A stretch of DNA of 7,809 nucleotides from Desulfurococcales archaeon. Lineage in GTDB: Archaea; Thermoproteota; Thermoprotei_A; Sulfolobales; NBVN01. Under the pieces are notes generated by a model, which was given only the letters and a program-made list of their open reading frames with translations, did no database searches and had not been told where the DNA came from. The translations under genes were made by a program, and so were the position numbers. The stretch is from the NCBI GenBank assembly GCA_023255965.1, contig JAGDWE010000001.1:1-7809 (forward strand), given 5' to 3'. Numbering within the stretch: the stretch's first letter is position 1; every line of letters starts with the position of its first letter. Positions 1-4,548 of the stretch are shown here, in pieces.

Positions 1-275
1 AATAATGTGTATACTAATGTCTCACCTCTCGAATCGAATTAAACGCATTTAGAACGTAAATGCTTCTGAATCTAAATTTTAGACATAAAATAGACTAAAA
101 AGCGCCTTCTGGCTAAGATTTTTGGCTAAGCAAAGTACTCCCCCAATAACGCCATGATCGATGGAGGGGGACGTGCCTAAGGAAGCCATGGCCAAGTTTA
201 TTAGGACGCCATGGTAATGATGATGATAGCTCGATAATTATTCTTAAAAACCCTTATAAGGCTTGAAGCATAAGA
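1..275. other. Gene-poor left flank with a nested hairpin
   Basis: All frames near the left edge are closed by stops, so I see no coding gene. The stretch from about 105 to 213 is richer in GC than its surroundings. It can fold into a long helix, 121-128 with 189-196 (8 pairs, two of them G-U), enclosing TCCCCC 139-144 with GGGGGA 166-171, and inside that CCAT 152-155 with ATGG 161-164. CCTAA 176-180 can also pair with TTAGG 201-205. GCCATG occurs three times (151, 185, 208) and TGGCTAAG twice (110, 123). This could be an unannotated structured RNA or only degenerate repeats. I recognise no RNA family. Confidence 0.35.
246..260 (+). promoter_or_regulatory. BRE/TATA promoter of C/D-box sRNA 1
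   Basis: AAAAACC followed by CTTATAAG (253-260) is a strong archaeal BRE-TATA combination. The box centre lies about 22-26 bases upstream of the expected 5' end of the C/D-box RNA, and no ORF follows it, so it most likely drives that sRNA. Confidence 0.7.
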
Positions 276-277
276 GA

Positions 278-338
278 AAGTGATGATGAAGTGGGCAGCC
301 TTAGAGCTTCGATGAAGACCACAACTCACTCTGATCTA
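278..338 (+). ncRNA. C/D-box sRNA 1 (2'-O-methylation guide)
   Basis: The element follows the archaeal C/D-box plan. Box C is ATGATGA at 283-289, or GTGATGA at 280-286 in another register. A 12-nt spacer (290-301) leads to a weak box D' (TAGA, 302-305) and a 6-nt linker. Box C' is ATGAAGA (312-318, one mismatch to RUGAUGA), followed by a 12-nt guide (319-330) and a perfect box D (CTGA, 331-334). Known members of this family assemble with L7Ae, Nop5 and fibrillarin and direct 2'-O-methylation of the target base paired to the fifth nucleotide upstream of D or D'. The D guide reads CCACAACTCACT; I could not assign its target. The gene has its own strong TATA box and converges on TBP, ending about 23 bases from the TBP stop codon. 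The main doubt is the poor D' box, so only the D guide may be functional. Confidence 0.75.
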
Positions 339-360
339 TGTTTAATATTATGATTTATGC

Positions 361-918
361 CTAGATCTCCTTAACGCAACTAAGGTCCTTTAACGTCTTG
401 TATATCTGATTGACTGCCTTATAGACTTCTTCCTCACTCTTAGCCCCGGTTATCACCATCTTCCCGCTGCTGAATATTAGAAGTACCACCTTTGGGTCAT
501 CCATCCTATGTATTAATCCAGGGAATTGCTCCGGCTCATACATGGTATTCCTCAATAGGTAGGCTGCTTTCTCTAAATTAACCTCTACGTTTAGATTAGC
601 TGATGCAACTATGTTTTGGATCTGAATCTTAGGCTTACCCACTATTATTATTCCATATCTAGTTAATGTCTTAATTATCCTCTTAAAGCCCTTAATGAGT
701 TCTTGAGTGCTCTTAGCTCCAGTAACTACCATCTTACCTGAGTTAAATATTAAAGCAGTTAATCTAGGACCCTCTAACCTCATAATAAGTCCTGGGAATT
801 CATCTGGCTCATACTCAATGTTCGGTACATTCCTACCTATTAGTTTTAAGTCTAATTCCTGGTCAAGAGTTACTGTAGCTACTATATTCTCGATCCTAAT
901 GGACGGATTTAACTCCAC
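361..918 (-). CDS. tbp: TATA-binding protein (TBP)
   Basis: This is the archaeal general transcription factor that binds and bends the TATA box so that TFB and RNA polymerase can be recruited. The 185-residue protein consists of two imperfect direct repeats (about 6-90 and 97-181), which form the saddle. Each repeat has the FPGL segment and the SGKMV(V/I)TGAK motif. Phe41/Phe58 and Phe132/Phe149 match the two phenylalanine pairs that wedge into DNA in TBPs. The length is normal for archaeal TBP, and there is no long acidic tail. Translation starts at GTG (918). The sequence goes straight into the conserved RIENIVATV region, no upstream in-frame start fits, and a TATA box only about 20 bases away suggests a leaderless or nearly leaderless mRNA. 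The phosphoesterase gene ends 50 bases upstream on the same strand, but TBP has its own promoter. Confidence 0.98.
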   Translation of the reverse strand: MELNPSIRIENIVATVTLDQELDLKLIGRNVPNIEYEPDEFPGLIMRLEGPRLTALIFNSGKMVVTGAKSTQELIKGFKRIIKTLTRYGIIIVGKPKIQIQNIVASANLNVEVNLEKAAYLLRNTMYEPEQFPGLIHRMDDPKVVLLIFSSGKMVITGAKSEEEVYKAVNQIYKTLKDLSCVKEI

Positions 919-926
919 AACTAACC

Positions 927-956
927 CTTATAAAGCTTTTTATAGAGGTTTTTAAA
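927..956 (-). promoter_or_regulatory. Promoter region of tbp with stacked TATA-like boxes
   Basis: Read on the minus strand, three A/T elements follow one another: TTTAAAAACC (about 954-945), TATAAAAA (944-937) and CTTTATAAGG (936-927). The middle box is centred about 22 bases from the GTG start, which fits a leaderless transcript. The last box is close to the start codon and could compete with or block transcription, as in TBP autoregulation. That role is an inference. Confidence 0.55.
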
Positions 957-968
957 TCATATAAACGC

Positions 969-1724
969 TTATATAAAGTCAAATATCTCCTTAATTGAAG
1001 GTAACTCTAATATACCTACATCCTCATCAACTATTATGGGCCTTAAATCACTTAATATGACGTAGTTCCTCAGTATCGGCGACAGATAAGTACCCCTATC
1101 TAGGGTCACCCGACTACCAGTCTGATACGCCCCAACAGCTGGTAGCGTAATTAACTTACCGCCGCTAATTAAATCTCCAACTAAGAAGCACTGAAACCTA
1201 CCGATGCTTCCTAGAGAATCCCTTAAGGTAATTGTAGGATGTTCATGACCTATTATAACCACCCCTGCCTTAATGTTATCAGGTAATTCGTTATGTCCAT
1301 GGATTATTAAGGTATCACCTAGTAGTAGGTGGTTAACGATCTCGAATTTATATTTATGGGTAAGTAGAGGGAGGTAGTTGTCGTGGTTGCCCCTGACAAT
1401 AATTAACCTATTAAATCTACTTAATGCGTACTTCAATACCTCAGATAATTCTATCCTCTCAATCCTCCCTAAGCCATCGAATTTATGCTTAAAGTCGCCG
1501 GCGATCACCAACGTATCAGCGTCTACGGCGTTAATTGTCTCATCAATTATCCCTAGCAATCTCTTCTTCTGGAACCTAGGTATGAAGATCCCTTTCTCAG
1601 CCATTTCTTCCTCAAACCCTATATGGGTATCAGCAAGTACCACTACCTTGTACTTCCTTAAGTAAATGACTGGCAATTCATTAACTATTTCAATGCCGTT
1701 AAGTATTTCGAAGACGGTCCCCAC
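969..1724 (-). CDS. Archaeal ICC-like metallophosphoesterase (COG1407, SbcD-related)
   Basis: This 251-residue protein belongs to the calcineurin-like metallophosphoesterases. The whole metal-binding set is visible in order: DTH (Asp32, His34), GDFKH (Asp77, His80), GNHD (Asn113, His114, Asp115), HGH (142-144) and GHEH (160-162). These residues bind two metal ions, usually Mn2+ or similar, for phosphoester hydrolysis. Length and motif spacing match the short archaeal SbcD-related group (TIGR00024 type). That group lacks the DNA-binding and Rad50-binding extensions of true Mre11/SbcD, and no Rad50 gene is present here, so a role in double-strand break repair should not be assumed. The natural substrate is unknown. 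The start is GTG at 1724. No clear Shine-Dalgarno precedes it; a TATA-like TATTATA lies about 35-41 bases upstream. It is followed by tbp after 50 bases. Confidence 0.88.
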   Translation of the reverse strand: MGTVFEILNGIEIVNELPVIYLRKYKVVVLADTHIGFEEEMAEKGIFIPRFQKKRLLGIIDETINAVDADTLVIAGDFKHKFDGLGRIERIELSEVLKYALSRFNRLIIVRGNHDNYLPLLTHKYKFEIVNHLLLGDTLIIHGHNELPDNIKAGVVIIGHEHPTITLRDSLGSIGRFQCFLVGDLISGGKLITLPAVGAYQTGSRVTLDRGTYLSPILRNYVILSDLRPIIVDEDVGILELPSIKEIFDFI

Positions 1725-1773
1725 CTAAGTACTCAGGGGTAGTAAAGCTAATTAGCTTATAATAGGGCTACTA

Positions 1774-1830
1774 TAAGGTGATGAGACTTACAAGGCATGA
1801 AGGCGTGATTTCAGGACCCGCGTCTGATTC
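1774..1830 (+). ncRNA. C/D-box sRNA 2 (2'-O-methylation guide)
   Basis: The architecture is almost ideal. Box C is GTGATGA (1778-1784), followed by a 12-nt spacer (1785-1796, GACTTACAAGGC) and box D' ATGA (1797-1800). A 4-nt linker leads to box C' GTGATTT (1805-1811, five of seven consensus bases), a 12-nt guide (1812-1823, CAGGACCCGCGT) and a perfect box D CTGA (1824-1827). Two exact 12-nt spacers are the signature of archaeal double-guide sRNAs, which assemble with L7Ae, Nop5 and fibrillarin. Both guides could be used; their rRNA or tRNA targets were not identified. A TATA-like CTTATAAT at 1756-1763 is rather close for a standard promoter, so the start may lie elsewhere or the RNA may be processed. 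Box D ends four bases before the SDR stop codon on the opposite strand, so the sRNA may be antisense to the SDR 3' UTR. Confidence 0.82.
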
Positions 1831-2574
1831 CTAAAGTCCTCCGGAAAACTCAATTAGTGAGCCATTGATGTAAGTGCCCTCACATATAAGGAATTTAATT
1901 AAACTTGTCAATTCATAGACGTCTGCAGGCCTACCTAAGGGTACTGACTCCTCGATGCATTTAATTAGGTTAGGGCTTAACTTCCTACTCCTTATCCATC
2001 CAGGAACTACAGTTATAACCCTAACCTTAGGCGCTAATTCATTAGCTAAGTACTTAGTCATATTTATTAACCCAGCCTTTGAGATCACGTAAGGCAGTGA
2101 GGGCCTCAAACAACCGTACACCTTATGCCCCCTTAACGCGGTAAGGCATGAGAAATTAATGATTACGCCCCCACTTCTTTCCTTCATCAAACTACCTAGT
2201 TCCTTATTAATTAGTATGACCGATATCAAGTTCACGTTAAGTACATCAATTATCGACTCATAGGTTAATTCATCTAGGGGGGTCTCATCATATACCCCGA
2301 CAGCATTAATTAATACGTTGACTTCCTTGAAGGATTCCTTGACGTATCTGATGAATCCGTGTACCTCATCTATTTTCCTAAAGTCGCATCGCACCGCATA
2401 TACTTTATCCTTAAACCTAGCCGACGCCATAGTCTCATCTATTACATCCTTAGATTTATTGTACTGAAGAACTAACACGGCACCTTCATTAGCTAATTCC
2501 TTAGCCAACTCCCTACCTACATTACCTGAGGCACCAGTAATTACGATTACCTTGCCTCCTATACAGTCATTCAT
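1831..2574 (-). CDS. SDR-family NAD(P)-dependent oxidoreductase
   Basis: This 247-residue protein has the length and layout of a classical short-chain dehydrogenase/reductase. The nucleotide-binding motif TGASGNVG spans 13-20, Asp64 fits the adenine-contacting position, and NAVG (90-93) replaces the usual NAAG. The catalytic tetrad is present: Asn115, Ser142, Tyr162 and Lys166 (YVISK), followed by PG at 191-192. The Asn39-Lys40 pair after the second beta strand suggests NADP(H). The glycine motif is odd: TGxxGxxG is typical of extended SDRs, while length and YxxxK context are classical. The substrate cannot be read from the sequence; a 3-oxoacyl or sugar-type carbonyl are both possible. The ATG at 2574 overlaps the stop codon of the SIS gene (ATGA), with no separate Shine-Dalgarno, which implies translational coupling and a shared pathway. 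Confidence 0.9.
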   Translation of the reverse strand: MNDCIGGKVIVITGASGNVGRELAKELANEGAVLVLQYNKSKDVIDETMASARFKDKVYAVRCDFRKIDEVHGFIRYVKESFKEVNVLINAVGVYDETPLDELTYESIIDVLNVNLISVILINKELGSLMKERSGGVIINFSCLTALRGHKVYGCLRPSLPYVISKAGLINMTKYLANELAPKVRVITVVPGWIRSRKLSPNLIKCIEESVPLGRPADVYELTSLIKFLICEGTYINGSLIEFSGGL

Positions 2575-3491
2575 GGCTGGTCCATACCGCTAAGTACATT
2601 TAACGCCTTTGTTAGCATTAAGCCGTATACAGGTGCTGTTAGCGGATCCGTCCTTAACCTCAATTCGCATAGCTTAATCGCTCCACTTAATTCCATACCC
2701 CTAATCTCCTTTACAGAATACTCCTCAACATCCGTGGAGGTAATTAATATCCTCTTCACGTACTTAACGGACTGCTTAACAGCATTAAAAGGTATGAGAT
2801 GGCGAGTTGCCCCAGCAGCATAGTTATATGCTAAATCCTCAGCCACTCCCATCATACTCGGCGTATAAGTAACTATGAATTCCTCCTTAGTGAATTCCTT
2901 GATCTCCATTAACTTACTCACATACCTGCTAATCAGATCGCTTACTATTTCCTTCAGACTACTTAATTCACGCCATAGCCTACTCCCTCTAACACCTGCT
3001 TTATCGAGGTAATTACTTACCACTAAGCCAATTATTAAGTGCTGATAAAGCAGGTCATTATTTGGGAGCTCGACTAAGTAATCATCACTTACTTTATATC
3101 TAAGTGCATCACTTAACCTACCGAAGCTAATCAACATGACGTCGTATCCGGTTAGGTTTAACTGATCTAAAACCCTAGCAAGTGATGCATCGCTTCCCCC
3201 AGTATTAATTATCAATACACGCCTAACCCCCTCCTCAGCATAGGGGGCTATATAATACGTAATTACCTCAGGGTCTACTAAAAGAGCGTTAACCCTAGTT
3301 AAGGACCTAAGTAGCAACGTCATATAACTAGCCGTAGATGCATACATACCTGAATAAGTTATAAAAACATCCCCACACTGCTTAAGAAGATCTACTAACC
3401 TGCTTAAATCATATTTATCAATGGCAGACTCGATCCTGGTCACATACTCATAGACAGCCTTACTTACTAGCTCAATGCGAACTGCATCCAC
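2571..3491 (-). CDS. Double SIS-domain protein, diverged PGI/PMI-like
   Basis: This 306-residue protein is built like the archaeal bifunctional phosphoglucose/phosphomannose isomerases: an N-terminal SIS Rossmann-type domain (about 30-155), a linker helix, and a second SIS domain (about 190-300). It ends with RTDPLTAPVYGL, which resembles the C-terminal NPLATPRIDAL of that family. The expected active-site signatures are altered. GMGGSG is replaced by YSGMYAST (46-53), and the phosphate-binding SYSGNT loop by NTGGSD (96-101). The glutamate and the histidine-rich segment of the isomerases have no obvious counterpart near 225-240, where GATRHLIPF is found. It may bind a different phosphosugar, be regulatory, or have lost catalysis. 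The start is GTG at 3491, with GGGTG (3502-3498) as Shine-Dalgarno six bases before it. It is the first gene of a pair with the coupled SDR. Confidence 0.72.
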   Translation of the reverse strand: MDAVRIELVSKAVYEYVTRIESAIDKYDLSRLVDLLKQCGDVFITYSGMYASTASYMTLLLRSLTRVNALLVDPEVITYYIAPYAEEGVRRVLIINTGGSDASLARVLDQLNLTGYDVMLISFGRLSDALRYKVSDDYLVELPNNDLLYQHLIIGLVVSNYLDKAGVRGSRLWRELSSLKEIVSDLISRYVSKLMEIKEFTKEEFIVTYTPSMMGVAEDLAYNYAAGATRHLIPFNAVKQSVKYVKRILITSTDVEEYSVKEIRGMELSGAIKLCELRLRTDPLTAPVYGLMLTKALNVLSGMDQP

Positions 3492-3497
3492 ATATCA

Positions 3498-3538
3498 CAC
3501 CCACGTAACGCAATTAAATAACCCGTAAATATATTAAA
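3498..3538 (-). promoter_or_regulatory. Promoter and ribosome binding site of the SIS-SDR operon
   Basis: On the minus strand, TTTAATATAT (3538-3529) is centred about 26 bases before position 3507, which predicts a leader of roughly 15 bases. Inside that leader GGGTG (3502-3498) lies six bases before the GTG start. The geometry is consistent and supports GTG 3491 as the true start. The tRNA-Leu promoter lies back-to-back with it. Confidence 0.5.
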
Positions 3539-3589
3539 GTTAATATTACATAAACCTTTTAGTAGCACAAATTGATAGTATCTAGTAGG

Positions 3590-3674
3590 GCGGGGGTGCC
3601 CGAGCTAGGTCAAAGGGGTCGGGCTGAGGCCCCGATGGCGTAGGCCTGCGTGGGTTCGAATCCCACCCCCCGCA
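3590..3674 (+). tRNA. tRNA-Leu (anticodon GAG)
   Basis: The cloverleaf is complete. Acceptor GCGGGGG (3590-3596) pairs perfectly with CCCCCGC (3667-3673), and A73 is at 3674. A D arm starts at CCC 3599-3601. The anticodon stem TCGGG/CCCGA (3619-3623 with 3631-3635) encloses loop CTGAGGC with anticodon GAG at 3626-3628, reading CUC/CUU leucine codons. The long variable arm GGC-GTAG-GCC is diagnostic of the leucine/serine class, and the T arm GTGGG-TTCGAAT-CCCAC is canonical. There is no intron, and the 3' CCA is not encoded, so it must be added after transcription. A TATA-like TAAACCTTTT at 3551-3560 is a plausible promoter about 34 bases upstream. Confidence 0.97.
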
Positions 3675-3885
3675 CTTAAGGTTTGCTCCACGCCCTCGCA
3701 GGATCCTACGATCTAGTAACCTCCCTCTTCCTAGCATCGTACCGCCCCTTAATTAAGTGGTACCCACCCTAGCCTTCTCCATCTTATAGAAGACGTGGAC
3801 CCCATATTATTCCCCTACATAAGCTCTATGCGTCACCACGGCACATCTAGGGAACCAGCCATCTAACCTAATTTGGGTTGTGATG

Positions 3886-3920
3886 CTGACCTCCTCCCGC
3901 CATAAAGGACGAGGCCTTCA
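3886..3920 (-). mobile_element. Degenerate solitary IS200/IS605-type end
   Basis: Positions 3886-3914 match 7723-7752 with three mismatches and one gap over about 30 bases. Both share CTGACCTCCTCCC, a short loop and a CGAGG end. On the minus strand the motif ends in GGAGGAGGTCAG, the kind of imperfect hairpin that closes TnpB-carrying IS200/IS605 elements in archaea. The central palindrome is damaged here (GCC against GGAC), and no tnpB frame survives to its right, so this is most likely a relic or a small non-autonomous element. I infer the family from the copy at the right edge and from general knowledge of such ends. Confidence 0.6.
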
Positions 3921-4014
3921 GTTGTAAATCCATAGCCCAATTAATTAAGGACTGTAGGGATTTGCTTTGAAGGTGACATAAATTTCACGACCATGAATTT
4001 GCATAATAAAGTCT

Positions 4015-4053
4015 TGATGAAAACGATGCCTTAGACCATAGTGGCATTCATCA
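4015..4053. repeat. Imperfect inverted repeat with asymmetric bulge
   Basis: TGATGA (4015-4020) pairs fully with TCATCA (4048-4053). After a 5-base bulge on one side, ATGCC (4026-4030) pairs with GGCAT (4043-4047) around a 12-base loop. This makes 11 perfect pairs in 39 bases. Bulged hairpins are typical of single-strand-transposed elements and the relic end lies only 100 bases away, so it may be the opposite end of a short element. A plus-strand terminator is less likely, as it is not followed by a clear run of T. Confidence 0.45.
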
Positions 4054-4350
4054 CGCTTTAATATTTTAGAGAATGGTTGATATAAGCCAATAACAAATGC
4101 TATCCTCCCTCACACTATAACGACTACTGCAGGTATATCGTCTCCCATATTAGTTATTTAATTTAACAATCGCATCATTCTTGCGAATTATAGGTGTAGG
4201 CCATCTATATATGTCACCTGCTTTTGATATTCCCATTACTCAGGATTTAAGTGGATTGGGCCCCGGTCTCTTACGCCTTTCTCGATACCTTAACTCATTC
4301 CTAACTACTTCTAAATGCTTGATGGAAGATATAAGCCCGAACTAAGTGCT

Positions 4351-4497
4351 TGGTTACCGCAGATACCGAGGACCGCAGGGCCGTAGTCCCCTGGGAATCT
4401 GGAGGCGAACTAACGCAGGGAGTCCGCAGGAGGCGTGATGACAGTCCATCGAGAATTACTTGGTGGGCGGGGAACGCTAATCCGAGCTATTTAACCA
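4351..4497 (+). ncRNA. Candidate structured RNA, family not assigned
   Basis: This compact, GC-rich island in AT-rich surroundings is closed by TGGTTA (4351-4356) pairing with TAACCA (4492-4497). Inside, CAGAT (4360-4364) pairs with ATCTG (4397-4401). This helix continues across an A-A mismatch with CC/GG (4366-4367, 4394-4395) and then, after an 8-base bulge, with CAGGG/CCCTG (4376-4380, 4389-4393). Further 3', ACGC/GCGT (4413-4416, 4433-4436) and CTTGG/CCGAG (4459-4463, 4482-4486, one G-U) can form, the latter around GCG-GGGAA-CGC. A TATA-like GATATAAG (4328-4335) lies at the right distance. No ORF crosses it. Size and position would suit a minimal RNase P RNA (type T, known in Thermoproteaceae), but I could not match the universal P4 sequences, so I leave it unnamed. 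The strand is inferred from the TATA box. Confidence 0.45.
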
Positions 4498-4500
4498 TAG

Positions 4501-4542
4501 TTAATTTAAGTAAGGATTTAACATAAATTATTAGTTAGGGTG
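4501..4542 (+). promoter_or_regulatory. Promoter and Shine-Dalgarno of orc1/cdc6
   Basis: TTAATTTAAG (4501-4510) predicts transcription from about 4531. GGGTG (4538-4542) then lies six bases before the CTG at 4549. This pairing of TATA box, short leader and ribosome binding site fits a start at 4549. Nothing comparable precedes the GTG at 4621 apart from GGGAG directly against it, which is too close. Confidence 0.45.
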
Positions 4543-4548
4543 GTCTAA

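Larger units (their letters stand above)
3675..4345. other. Gene-free region with mobile-element debris
   Basis: No intact reading frame is present on either strand. The contents I can point to are a palindromic hairpin (GTACC 3739-3743 with GGTAC 3759-3763 around CTTAATTAAG), a degenerate IS200/IS605-type end at 3886-3914, and an imperfect hairpin at 4015-4053. On the minus strand a frame from about 4335 to 4235 stays open for some 33 codons with a basic, plausible-looking composition, but it has no start, no known domain and could be chance. The stretch looks like decayed insertion debris between the tRNA gene and the replication-initiator gene. I found no recognisable origin recognition boxes. 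Confidence 0.5.

Noticed and set aside
1..35. Minus-strand gene starting just beyond the left edge after GAGGTGAG (rc of about 21-28).
   Set aside because: No start codon lies within the window at a suitable distance, so it cannot be supported.
217..240. Overlapping ATGATGA motifs at 217-227 as a box C or short repeat.
   Set aside because: No CTGA downstream before the sRNA 1 promoter; only three repeats of a trinucleotide.
3675..3860. Minus-strand frame reading on from the relic IS end (about 3875 to 3690) with plausible-looking protein stretches.
   Set aside because: It contains internal stops, has no start codon or recognisable motif, and the number of stops is close to chance.
4015..4080. 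Possible third C/D-box RNA starting from TTGATGA at 4014-4020, or from GTGATGA on the minus strand at 4054-4048.
   Set aside because: No box D (CTGA) at the needed distance on either strand; the bases are better explained by the inverted repeat.
4235..4341. Basic 33-codon minus-strand open stretch (contains RYRERRKRPGPNPLKS).
   Set aside because: Codon use resembles coding sequence, but there is no start, no family match I know, and the length is compatible with chance.
4435..4490. GTGATGA inside the structured island read as a box C.
   Set aside because: No D' or D boxes at 12-nt spacing follow.
4351..4497. 5S rRNA or SRP RNA as identity of the structured island.
   Set aside because: It lacks the conserved 5S loop sequences and is far too short and without the SRP helix 8 motifs.
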